Of a DNA stretch of 64,000 nt, positions 18,041 to 26,311 are shown one piece after another (position 1 is the stretch's first letter; every line of letters begins with the position of its first letter). The notes under the pieces were generated by a model. The model had not been told where the DNA came from and made no database searches. It worked only from the letters and a program-made list of their open reading frames with translations. The position numbers and the translations under genes are program-made. Where the stretch lies: the NCBI GenBank assembly GCA_045636385.1, contig JAZTXK010000055.1, positions 1 to 64,000 of the forward strand. Direction: 5' to 3'. Source of the DNA: CAG-390 sp045636385. Lineage in GTDB: Bacteria; Bacillota; Clostridia; Oscillospirales; CAG-272.

Positions 18041-19096
18041 ATGCTCTGCAGTTTGACTCAAAAGAAGAATTATCGCAGCTTTTCGGTGTCTCCCGAAAAT
18101 CTTACGGGAGAGAAGGGCAAAGGCGGAATGGCAACCGAGGGAAGTGCTTCCCATGCCGCGCGCGAGCTCGGTCAGGGCTGGAAGGTCAATCCCTATCTGG
18201 TCGTTCAGCCGGGTGAAAAGATAGTCCTAGCGGATATCAAGGGCATGGGCGCGATAAAGCATTTTTGGATCACGGACAATGCCAAGGCAGGAAGACTTCT
18301 GATTCTCCGCATCTACTTTGACGGACAGAAGAATCCCGCAGTCGAGTCTCCTCTTTCGGATTTCTTTGCAAATGCCGATTACCGCGAATACAGACAGATC
18401 TCGAGCCTGCCCATCTGCGTCAACCCCAAGCGCGGACTCAACTGCTATTTTGAAATGCCTTACCGCAAGTCCTTCCGCTTCGAGATTGAAAATCTCGGCG
18501 TTAATCCATGCAACGTCTACTATCAGATCGATTGCGAGGAAAAGGAGATCCCCGAGGACAGCCTTTATTTCCACGCGCAGTTCCGCCGCGTAAATCCCTT
18601 GCCGTATAAGGAAAATTACGTTATCCTCGATGGTATCAAGGGTAACGGCCACTACGTCGGCACCTATATGCATTGGGGTGTTAAATCTAACGGCTGGTGG
18701 GGAGAGGGCGAGATCAAGTTCTTTATCGACGGCGACGGCGAATTCCCCACTATCTGTGGAACGGGAACCGAGGATTATTTCTGCGGTGCCTATAATTTTG
18801 ACGTTAACGGTAAATACGTTGAGTTTTCAACACCCTATGCCGGACTTTCAAAAGTGAGAGCGACAGACGAAACTTATCTCGCAACTCGCTATTTCAATAT
18901 GTACCGCTTCCACATCACAGATCCGATATATTTCAAGGAAGATTTGAAGGTCACCATTCAGGCACTCGGCTGGCGTAGTGAAAAGAGATATCTACCCCTG
19001 CAGGACGATATCTCCTCCGTGGCGTATTGGTACTCGGATAATCTCGAGGACGAATACCCTACCTTGCCCGACGCAAACGGTCTTGAGATAATTTAA
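18041..19096 (+). CDS. GH172-family glycoside hydrolase (DUF2961)
   Basis: 351 residues, full length for the family, starting three bases after the previous stop. It has the DUF2961 landmarks: the N-terminal MATEGSAS region, IKHFWIT (about 68), LPICVNPKRGLNCYF (about 123-137), a Trp-rich WGVKSNGWWGEGE (about 211) and GTGTEDYF (about 242), which in GH172 supplies catalytic carboxylates. Known members split difructose dianhydrides or D-arabinofuranose/D-fructofuranose polymers, often as oligomers. There is no signal peptide, so it is probably intracellular and works on imported oligosaccharides. A terminator follows. Confidence 0.88.
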   Translation: MLCSLTQKKNYRSFSVSPENLTGEKGKGGMATEGSASHAARELGQGWKVNPYLVVQPGEKIVLADIKGMGAIKHFWITDNAKAGRLLILRIYFDGQKNPAVESPLSDFFANADYREYRQISSLPICVNPKRGLNCYFEMPYRKSFRFEIENLGVNPCNVYYQIDCEEKEIPEDSLYFHAQFRRVNPLPYKENYVILDGIKGNGHYVGTYMHWGVKSNGWWGEGEIKFFIDGDGEFPTICGTGTEDYFCGAYNFDVNGKYVEFSTPYAGLSKVRATDETYLATRYFNMYRFHITDPIYFKEDLKVTIQALGWRSEKRYLPLQDDISSVAYWYSDNLEDEYPTLPDANGLEII

Positions 19097-19100
19097 TATT

Positions 19101-19132
19101 CAAAAAGCCGAGGTTTGGTGCCTTGGCTTTTG
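19101..19132 (+). terminator. terminator of aldolase-GH172 operon
   Basis: Stem AAAAGCC-AGG / CCT-GGCTTTT with a 7-base loop, 5 bases after the GH172 stop, followed by TTTTG. A second perfect hairpin (CCCTCCCGC/GCGGGAGGG, 19176-19195) lies downstream. Confidence 0.75.
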
Positions 19133-19218
19133 ATATTGTGCAAAAAATTCGCGCGTCACTCTATACCCACCCAAACCCTCCCGCAAGCGGGAGGGCTTTA
19201 AGGTGTGCGGTTCAATTT

Positions 19219-20013
19219 TTAAAAATCTGAGTAAGGAATGCCGAATACCTTTCTAAAATGTTCCTCGTTTACACCGTCGGACACGTGCCAACGATTTACG
19301 GGATATTCGTAATCGTTTGTGTTTTCGATCGGAGAACGTTGCCATACATCCGCAAAACGTTCGCAATAACAAGGCGCGTCCTCGCCTGAAAGAATACCAC
19401 AGATGCCAAGAATGTTCAGTAAAACCTCAACTTCGCTTTTGTTTGATTTCAGCAGATTTTTCTTTGTGATAAGCTCGCGGTATCTGCCTATCTTTTGGCT
19501 CGGCGGCAATTCTTGTATCGCACTTAAAATAGATTTAAATATTGCTTTATCTGTATTTGTCGGTGTGACTTTCGGAAGAAGCATAAACTGTTCCAGATCG
19601 AACAAAGCGTATTCGGGGCTGGTATGGCGCACGCCGCCCCATTTGTAGCGTTCAAAATTTAATAAGTTATAATTATCCGTCGGCATCCAATTGCAAAAGT
19701 AGCACGCCGCCGATTCGTTATGCGAGTGTTCTGGGATGGCAAGCGCGTAATAGTAACTTCCGAGCGCGGAGCGGTACTGTAATTCGCGGGTAGACAGACT
19801 GTAAAGAAATGCATTAGCAACGTCCTCGGCGGTGATTTTTGATAAAACCTCCCGAAGAGCTTGCAAGGTTTCATCATGTGCGCGCACGGGGGCGGGGTCA
19901 AACAAATATCCCGCTGACTTTGCCAGAGCAAAGTCCTCGGCAGTAGGATCTTCTTTCGTCCATCCTCCGCTGTTCCAATACATCCGGTATAAGATTTTTA
20001 AGCCTTTATCCAT
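19219..20013 (-). CDS. hypothetical protein, 264 aa
   Basis: No named family recognised. The soluble protein opens with an aromatic-rich segment containing RMYWNSGGW, and ends with a conserved-looking NRWHVSDGVNEEHF stretch. Cys-rich spots (CYFCNW near 120, CYC near 218) do not form a clear metal site. The start at 20013 follows GAGGGTGCG; the longer frame to 20289 overlaps the SpoIVB gene antisense and is rejected. It stands alone between the GH172 terminator and the SpoIVB terminator. Confidence 0.7.
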   Translation of the reverse strand: MDKGLKILYRMYWNSGGWTKEDPTAEDFALAKSAGYLFDPAPVRAHDETLQALREVLSKITAEDVANAFLYSLSTRELQYRSALGSYYYALAIPEHSHNESAACYFCNWMPTDNYNLLNFERYKWGGVRHTSPEYALFDLEQFMLLPKVTPTNTDKAIFKSILSAIQELPPSQKIGRYRELITKKNLLKSNKSEVEVLLNILGICGILSGEDAPCYCERFADVWQRSPIENTNDYEYPVNRWHVSDGVNEEHFRKVFGIPYSDF

Positions 20014-20070
20014 TCGCGCACCCTCCGTTTTTTCTTTTATTATATCACAAAAATACAGAAAAGACAAGAG

Positions 20071-20096
20071 TACGGCGGGAGCTAACTCCCGCCGTA
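20071..20096 (-). terminator. terminator after spoIVB-like gene
   Basis: Perfect stem TACGGCGGGAG / CTCCCGCCGTA with a 4-base loop right after the gene stop; T-rich sequence follows on the minus strand. Confidence 0.85.
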
Positions 20097-20099
20097 CGG

Positions 20100-21146
20100 T
20101 CATTTTTCCGCCGCCGCGATCATATTCTCGATAAATATGCCATATCCGCGCGTGGGATCGCCGACGAGGACGTGCGTTACCGCGCCGACGAGCTTGCCGT
20201 TCTGGATTATCGGGCTGCCCGACATTCCCTGAACGATGCCGCCCGTTTGCGCAATCAGCGCGGGATCGGTCACCTTGACCGTAAAGCACCGTCCGCCCTC
20301 GGCTGTCGGGTCGATCGAGGAAAGCTCGACCTTATATTCGTGCGTTACTCCGTCCTCGAGAGTGCAGAGAATAGATGCCTCGCCGCCGCGCACCTCGTCC
20401 TTGTGCGCTATGGGCATCGCGCTGTAAAGCGACTTTGGAATGCTTGAATAGATACCGAAGATGCCGCGGTCGGTGTTGCTCGTTACGGCACCGAGCTTTT
20501 CGGGCTTGAAGCTGCCGCGTATCTCGCCGGGGTCGCCCGCCGCGCCCTTTATGATACCGCCGATGTTCACCCCAAGAAGAACACCGCGCCCGAGAGGCAT
20601 CGGCTTGCCCGTGTCGGCATCGCAAATTCCGTGTCCGAGTCCGCCGAAAAGCCCCGTATCAGGGTCAATGAAGGTTACGGTGCCGATACCCGCGCCGCTG
20701 TCGCGCACCCAGATACCCGTCTTGTAACCGCTCTCTTCAAGCCTCGGCGTGACGGTTACGCAGAATTCGCGCCCGTCGCGGCAGCAGGTGAGCTCAACAC
20801 TTTTACCTTTTCCCGCATTTACCGCGCGGCTGAGCCCTTCCGCGTCGCTGATCTTCACTCCGTCAACCTTTAATATTACGTCGTTTACGCGTACTCCCGC
20901 GGCGTATGCGGGACTTTGCGTATTGTCGGGAATGCCGACGACGAGCACTCCCTCTGTGAAAAATCTGACTCCGAAGACCATTCCTCCGGGGATCAGATAT
21001 TTTTCCGTTTCGTCGGCACTCACACTTACGCTTGCCGTCATATCGGCACTCACGCCGGCGTGCGCCGACGAAGCGCAGAAGAGGAGCGCCGTAAGCAAGA
21101 TGCAGACAAATGCCGTCAGTCTGCCGTTTGTTCGTTTGATTTGCAT
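20100..21146 (-). CDS. spoIVB: SpoIVB-type sporulation serine protease
   Basis: 348 residues: a signal anchor (about 8-30), a PDZ domain (about 55-125) and a C-terminal S55 peptidase domain. The catalytic His lies in LGHGI (about 175) and the Ser in MSGSPII (about 310), followed by VLVGDPTRGYGIFIE. In Bacillus this protease is exported from the forespore and triggers cleavage of SpoIVFA and pro-sigma-K activation, so it marks an endospore former. The length is shorter than the Bacillus protein (about 425) but common in Clostridia. No Spo0A gene, its usual neighbour, lies next to it here. Confidence 0.88.
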   Translation of the reverse strand: MQIKRTNGRLTAFVCILLTALLFCASSAHAGVSADMTASVSVSADETEKYLIPGGMVFGVRFFTEGVLVVGIPDNTQSPAYAAGVRVNDVILKVDGVKISDAEGLSRAVNAGKGKSVELTCCRDGREFCVTVTPRLEESGYKTGIWVRDSGAGIGTVTFIDPDTGLFGGLGHGICDADTGKPMPLGRGVLLGVNIGGIIKGAAGDPGEIRGSFKPEKLGAVTSNTDRGIFGIYSSIPKSLYSAMPIAHKDEVRGGEASILCTLEDGVTHEYKVELSSIDPTAEGGRCFTVKVTDPALIAQTGGIVQGMSGSPIIQNGKLVGAVTHVLVGDPTRGYGIFIENMIAAAEK

Positions 21147-21284
21147 AAGATCCACCGGTTTCTTTTGTTGCGGCAAAGTCACGCTCGCCGCAACTTTTCC
21201 GCAATACTAATTTGCCCCCTAACTTAAAATTAATGTGTAGAAAAATTCGACCTTCGTGCCAATTTTTATCCGTAAAAATAATTT

Positions 21285-21351
21285 GTTAATAAACTAATTA
21301 ATCTCTTGACTTTTGCGGAAAATCTGCTATAATATTGATTAGTTTATTAAC
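21285..21351 (+). promoter_or_regulatory. promoter flanked by two inverted operator copies
   Basis: TTGACT (21306-21311), 16-base spacer, TATAAT (21328-21333). The 14-base sequence GTTAATAAACTAAT occurs at 21285-21298 and as its exact reverse complement at 21338-21351, so identical sites bracket the promoter. They are the likely targets of the MarR protein encoded next. Confidence 0.8.
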
Positions 21352-21374
21352 TAACTAAAATTGGAGGAAACACG

Positions 21375-21836
21375 ATGAAAAAGTCACCATTAACAGATGA
21401 TATGCTGACGCCTGCGATGCTGATAGGGCATATTTCGCGTGCACAGAGATCCACTCTGCGTTCGCGCGAAAACGATCCGATAATGACGCAGAACAGTTGC
21501 CGCGCGATACTTTTCTGCCTTTCCCGCGAAGAGGGAGTCACACAGCTTGAGCTTTCACACCGCGCGGGACTCAAGCCGCCCACCGTCAGCGTGGCGCTCA
21601 GGCACCTCGAGGATGAGGGCTACGTCATCCGCGTGACCGACGATGACGACAAGCGCGCCGCCCGCGTTTATCTTTCCGACAAGGGCCACGCCCTCGAGAA
21701 GGAAAATCACGAGCGTTTCGACGCCGTCGACAACGAAATGATGGCGGGATTCACGCCCGAGGAGACCGAGCTTCTGCGCTCGATGCTCCTGCGCATCCGC
21801 GACAATCTTGAAAAACCGAAAGGAAGAGAAGAATGA
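21375..21836 (+). CDS. MarR-family transcriptional regulator (second module)
   Basis: 153 residues with a winged helix: recognition segment AGLKPPTVSVALRHLEDEGY, then wing VTDDDDKRAARVYLS, the DxR region typical of MarR. The start at 21375 follows TTGGAGG. It is the first gene of an operon with two ABC exporter subunits and overlaps the next gene as ATGA. It is not closely similar to the MarR protein at 3692 and uses a different operator sequence, so the two modules should respond to separate signals. Confidence 0.9.
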   Translation: MKKSPLTDDMLTPAMLIGHISRAQRSTLRSRENDPIMTQNSCRAILFCLSREEGVTQLELSHRAGLKPPTVSVALRHLEDEGYVIRVTDDDDKRAARVYLSDKGHALEKENHERFDAVDNEMMAGFTPEETELLRSMLLRIRDNLEKPKGREE

Positions 21837-23650
21837 AAAAGCTGCTCCCCTATCTTAAACCCTATTGGTTTGTGGCACTCGTCTCACCGCTTATGATGAT
21901 CGGCGAGGTGCTCGGCGACCTCTGTCTGCCCTACCTTATGTCATACATAGTCAATTACGGTGTCGAGGGCTATTCGCCTCTTGACCCCAAGCACGGCGCG
22001 CCTCTTGCCGCAAAGCTTATTGATATCTTCCTCGGCGCGGATGCAACGAGAATGGAGATCATCATTCTTTTCGGCATTTTGATGCTCTGTGTCACCCTCG
22101 TCGGCGGATTTTTCGGAACCTTCTGCGCTTATACCGCCGCAAAGGCTTCGCAGGGATTCGGTAACGACCTTCGCCGCGATGCCTATTCGCGCGTGATGTC
22201 GCTTTCGATCGAGCAGACCGATAAGTTCACCACCGGCTCGCTCGTCACAAGAATGACGAACGATATCACCATCCTTGTTGAGTTCGTTGAGCATATGCTC
22301 CGAATGGTCGTTCGCTCGCCTATGTTCTTCATCGGCGGTACGATAATGCTTCTTTCGCTCAACGTCAGATTTGGTCTTGTGCTCCTTTGCACGCTTCCGC
22401 TTCAGCTTTTTGCGATGGTATTTGTTATCCGCAAGGCTGTTCCGCTTTTCTCCGAGGTTCAGAAAAAGCTTGACCGCATAAACTCGGTCGCTCGCGAGAA
22501 TATCACCGGCGCGCGAGTTATCAAGGCTTACGTCCGCGAGGACTACGAATGCGATCGCTTTGAGGGCGCGAACAGCGAAATGCGCGATACAAACCTCAAG
22601 GTTCAGCTCCTTCTGACATTCATCAACCCCATTCTTATCGTTTCTCTCGCATTTGCAACCGTCGCCATCATCTACATCGGCGGTCTGCAAACTCAGATCG
22701 AGGCTTCGGGTATGACGACGGGTACCGTTATGGCGGCTATCACCTACGTAACCCAGGTCGTCAATTCGCTTATGATGCTGACGATGATCTTCCAGACGAT
22801 CTCCCGCGCGGGTGCATCCTCGAAGAGAATTATCGAGGTTCTCGAATCCGATCCCGTTATCAAGGGCGGTAACGAGCGAGAGGGAAGAGATTCCGAGATC
22901 GCGATCGAGTTCAAGGGCGTCGATTTCAAATACCCGAATACCACGGGCAAAAACGTGCTTTCGGATATCAGCTTGACCGTCAAGCGCGGCGAAACGCTTG
23001 CCGTTATCGGCGCGACGGGCTCGGGCAAATCCTCGCTGATCTCGCTGATTCCGAGATATTACGATGCCGCAAAGGGCAAGGTATTTATAGAAGGAAGAGA
23101 TATAGCCGATTACGATCTTCCCTCGCTCCGTAAGAAGATCGGCTACGTAATGCAGAAGAGCGAGCTTTTCTCGGATACGATTGCCAACAATCTAAGATGG
23201 GGCAAGGATGATGCAACCGAGGAGGAGATCGTTGCCGCGGCAAAGATCGCGCAGGCGGATAACTTTGTTACCGAGTTTACCGACGGCTATAATACCTTTA
23301 TAGCAGAGAAGGGCGCGTCTCTTTCGGGCGGACAAAAGCAGAGACTTTCGATCGCCCGCGCTATCGTAAGAAGGCCCGAAATTCTCATCCTTGACGACGC
23401 GACCTCCGCGCTCGACCTCGCAACCGAGGCAAGACTTCAGAAGGCTCTCCGCGAGGCTATGAAGGATACCACCGTCGTTATGGTCGCGCAGAGAATAGCG
23501 AGCGTGCGCCACGCCGACAGAATTGCCGTTATCGAATCCGACGGACGCATTCTTCATTGCGCACCGCACGAGGAGCTGCTTAAGATCAGCGAAACATACC
23601 GCGATATCTGCGCTTCGCAGAGACAGAACGTAGAAGGAGGTGCGAACTGA
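21833..23650 (+). CDS. ABC exporter half-transporter with degenerate ATP site (second module)
   Basis: 605 residues, exporter transmembrane domain followed by NBD. Walker A is GATGSGKSS and signature LSGGQ; the catalytic Glu is replaced by Asp (LILDDATS) and the H-loop His by Gln (VAQRIAS), the same two changes as in the gene at 1941. It should pair with the next gene to form a heterodimer with one active site. TGATG joins the two genes. Substrate unknown. Confidence 0.9.
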   Translation: MKKLLPYLKPYWFVALVSPLMMIGEVLGDLCLPYLMSYIVNYGVEGYSPLDPKHGAPLAAKLIDIFLGADATRMEIIILFGILMLCVTLVGGFFGTFCAYTAAKASQGFGNDLRRDAYSRVMSLSIEQTDKFTTGSLVTRMTNDITILVEFVEHMLRMVVRSPMFFIGGTIMLLSLNVRFGLVLLCTLPLQLFAMVFVIRKAVPLFSEVQKKLDRINSVARENITGARVIKAYVREDYECDRFEGANSEMRDTNLKVQLLLTFINPILIVSLAFATVAIIYIGGLQTQIEASGMTTGTVMAAITYVTQVVNSLMMLTMIFQTISRAGASSKRIIEVLESDPVIKGGNEREGRDSEIAIEFKGVDFKYPNTTGKNVLSDISLTVKRGETLAVIGATGSGKSSLISLIPRYYDAAKGKVFIEGRDIADYDLPSLRKKIGYVMQKSELFSDTIANNLRWGKDDATEEEIVAAAKIAQADNFVTEFTDGYNTFIAEKGASLSGGQKQRLSIARAIVRRPEILILDDATSALDLATEARLQKALREAMKDTTVVMVAQRIASVRHADRIAVIESDGRILHCAPHEELLKISETYRDICASQRQNVEGGAN

Positions 23651-25536
23651 TGGCTGAACAGAGACCTACCGAAAGACAGCAGGTAAATATAAATCTCCGT
23701 CCCGGCGGTGGACCCGGCGGTCCCGGAGGAATGAATGCGCGTATCAACCGCGAAAAGCCGAAAAATCTCGGCAAAACCATCTCGCGTCTCTTGAAATACT
23801 CGGGCAAGAGCTCGTTTATCCTCATTTTCCTTATCGTTGCTACTGTCATCGTTACGGGAGCGGACGTCCTCGCTCCGATGTTCCAGCAGCTTGCGATCGA
23901 CGAATTCTATTTCGATGCGGGCGGCGTGCTCCGCGTGAATATGACCGCGCTTGTCGGCGTGCTCGTTATTATGTTCTGCGCATATATTATCCGCGCGGTA
24001 AGCCAGCTTATTCAGGCTCGAGTTGCCGCAAAGCTCGCGCAGAATACTGTTTACCACATCCGCCGCGATCTTTTCAATAAGATTTCGAAGCTCCCGATCA
24101 GCTACACCGACCGCCACCGTCACGGCGATATTATGAGCCGACTGACAAACGACGCCGAAAACGTATCGACGGCAATGTCACAGTCGCTGACCGCGCTTTT
24201 CTCCGGCGTGCTGACGCTCATCGGCGCACTTTGTATGATGCTTTATTATAGCTGGATCGTTACCCTCGTTGCCGTTGTGACGATACCGCTAACTATTTTA
24301 GTATCGTCCACTCTTGCGAAATTTATGCGAAAATATTTCATTCGCCGTCAAAAACTTCTCGGTCAGCTCAACGGACAGATCGAGGAGATGGTCACGGGAT
24401 ACAAGACCGTTATGGCTTACGGCAAGGAGCCCGATGCTATCGAGAAATTCGGCGAGATTTCGGATAACTTCCGTTCTTGCTCGATCTCGGCACGCGTTTG
24501 GGGATCGATTATGGGCCCCGTTATGAACTTCATCGGCAATCTGCAGTACGTTCTCATAGCCGCGGTCGGCGGATATCTTATTCTGAATGCCGATCCGATC
24601 ACGGGCGCGGCGTTCACGATCGGTTCGGTTCAGGCGATGCTTCAGTATTCAAAGAAATTCTCTCATCCGATCAATATGATTGCAAATCAGTATTCGACGA
24701 TACTGACCGCACTCGCGGGCGCGGAGAGAATTTTTGCCATCCTTGACAGCGCGCCCGAGATCGACGAGGGCAAAGAAAAAGTCGATATCAGCGCACTCCG
24801 CGGCGATATCGAGTTCAAGGATATTGATTTTTCATACGTTGAAGGCGAAAAGGTTCTCAAGAATCTCAACCTCAGCGTAAAGGCGGGACAAAAGGTTGCC
24901 ATAGTCGGCGCGACGGGTTCGGGAAAGACTACCATCGTAAACCTTCTCACCCGTTTCTACGAGCCCGACAGCGGTTCGATCACGGTTGACGGTATTGATA
25001 TCACAACTATGCCGAAATCCGATCTCCGCCGCGCGATCGCGATAGTACTTCAGGATACCGTTCTTTTCTCGGATACCATTGAGAAGAATATCAAATACGG
25101 CCGCGAGGACTCGACGGACGAGGATATGAAGCGCGCGGCGCATACCTCTTATGCAGACTTCTTCATCGATCGTCTGCCCGAGGGCTACTCAACCGAGCTT
25201 GCGGAGTCGGGAAGCAATCTTTCTCAGGGACAGCGTCAGCTTCTCTCGATCTCGCGCGCCGTTCTTGCCGACCCGAGAATCCTCATTCTTGATGAGGCGA
25301 CTTCCTCGGTTGACACCAGAACCGAGATGCATATTCAGAAAGCAATGGTCGCGCTGATGAAGAACCGCACCTCGCTCATAATCGCGCACAGACTTTCGAC
25401 CATCCGCGATGCCGATATGATCGTAGTTCTCAATCACGGAAGGATCGTTGAGACGGGCAGCCATGAGGAGCTTCTTGCCCTCGGCGGCGAGTACCATAAG
25501 CTCTATTCGAATCAGTTCGCGGGTATTGCAACGTGA
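23650..25536 (+). CDS. ABC exporter half-transporter, intact partner (second module)
   Basis: 628 residues. After a Gly/Pro-rich N-terminal tail (GGGPGGPGG near residues 18-26), which resembles the Gly-rich tail of the paralogue at 47, there is a six-helix domain (about 50-345) and an NBD. The NBD has canonical Walker A (GATGSGKTT), variant signature LSQGQ, Walker B with Glu (LILDEATS) and H-loop (IAHRLST). It forms the hydrolysing half of the heterodimer with the gene at 21833. The last four bases overlap the next reading frame. Confidence 0.9.
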   Translation: MAEQRPTERQQVNINLRPGGGPGGPGGMNARINREKPKNLGKTISRLLKYSGKSSFILIFLIVATVIVTGADVLAPMFQQLAIDEFYFDAGGVLRVNMTALVGVLVIMFCAYIIRAVSQLIQARVAAKLAQNTVYHIRRDLFNKISKLPISYTDRHRHGDIMSRLTNDAENVSTAMSQSLTALFSGVLTLIGALCMMLYYSWIVTLVAVVTIPLTILVSSTLAKFMRKYFIRRQKLLGQLNGQIEEMVTGYKTVMAYGKEPDAIEKFGEISDNFRSCSISARVWGSIMGPVMNFIGNLQYVLIAAVGGYLILNADPITGAAFTIGSVQAMLQYSKKFSHPINMIANQYSTILTALAGAERIFAILDSAPEIDEGKEKVDISALRGDIEFKDIDFSYVEGEKVLKNLNLSVKAGQKVAIVGATGSGKTTIVNLLTRFYEPDSGSITVDGIDITTMPKSDLRRAIAIVLQDTVLFSDTIEKNIKYGREDSTDEDMKRAAHTSYADFFIDRLPEGYSTELAESGSNLSQGQRQLLSISRAVLADPRILILDEATSSVDTRTEMHIQKAMVALMKNRTSLIIAHRLSTIRDADMIVVLNHGRIVETGSHEELLALGGEYHKLYSNQFAGIAT

Positions 25537-26297
25537 TAAGCGAGCTTGAAAGAGAAAAATTCCGCGCCATCTGCCGCGCCGTTCTAACCGAAAGAACGGC
25601 GGCGGAGGGCGGCGGGATCGGCACTCTTAATGAAAAAAGAATGCATATCGCGCTCAAACGCTTCGTTTGCGCCGACGAGTCGAAATATGAGATTGATATG
25701 GGCAAGCGTTTCGTTGCCGATATCAAGCACGACGAGGAAATTTTCGAGATTCAAACGGGCTCACTTTATCCCTTAAAAGCGAAGCTTGAGCATTATCTTG
25801 AAACCTCGGATTGCCACGTCACCGTCGTGCATCCTCTGCCGATGAAGAAGTTCCGCGTGTGGATCGACCCCGTAACGGGCGAGTCGCAGCCGCGCAGACG
25901 TGTCGCGGGCATTTCAAGTGTTTACGGTGGTGCGCACGAGTTTGTTTATATCTCCGAAGCACTCGCCACGGGGCGTGTGGCGGTTTGGTTTCTCTTTATC
26001 GAAGAAGAGGAATACAGATTCCTCGACGGACGAGGAAAGGACAGAAAGATCAAATCCTCGCGTTTCGAGCGTCTGCCCGTCGATATAATCGACGAGGCGG
26101 TATTTGCCGAAAAAAGCGACTTCCTCGCCCTGATCCCCGAAGGACTTGCCGAAAGCTTCACCACCGAGGAATACCGAAAAGCGGCAAAAATTCCGCATTC
26201 CAAACACGCATATATGGCTCTTGCCGCGCTTGCGAATATCGGGATCATCGAAGAAGCCGAAAAGAAGGGCAGAGCGCGGGCGTGGAAAATAAAATAA
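25533..26297 (+). CDS. hypothetical protein, possible PD-(D/E)XK-like fold
   Basis: 254 residues from a GTG overlapping the ABC stop (GTGA). Residues about 35-90 contain YEIDMGKRFVADIK followed by FEIQTG, a D...E-x-Q spacing reminiscent of PD-(D/E)XK nucleases. Residues about 95-125 carry VHPLP and VWIDPVTGE, and the C-terminal third resembles a winged helix (AAKIPHSKHAYMALAAL). The family recurs in Clostridia without an assigned role. The nuclease idea is inference from motif spacing only. Confidence 0.65.
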   Translation: MISELEREKFRAICRAVLTERTAAEGGGIGTLNEKRMHIALKRFVCADESKYEIDMGKRFVADIKHDEEIFEIQTGSLYPLKAKLEHYLETSDCHVTVVHPLPMKKFRVWIDPVTGESQPRRRVAGISSVYGGAHEFVYISEALATGRVAVWFLFIEEEEYRFLDGRGKDRKIKSSRFERLPVDIIDEAVFAEKSDFLALIPEGLAESFTTEEYRKAAKIPHSKHAYMALAALANIGIIEEAEKKGRARAWKIK

Positions 26298-26311
26298 AAA
26301 GGAGATTCAAA

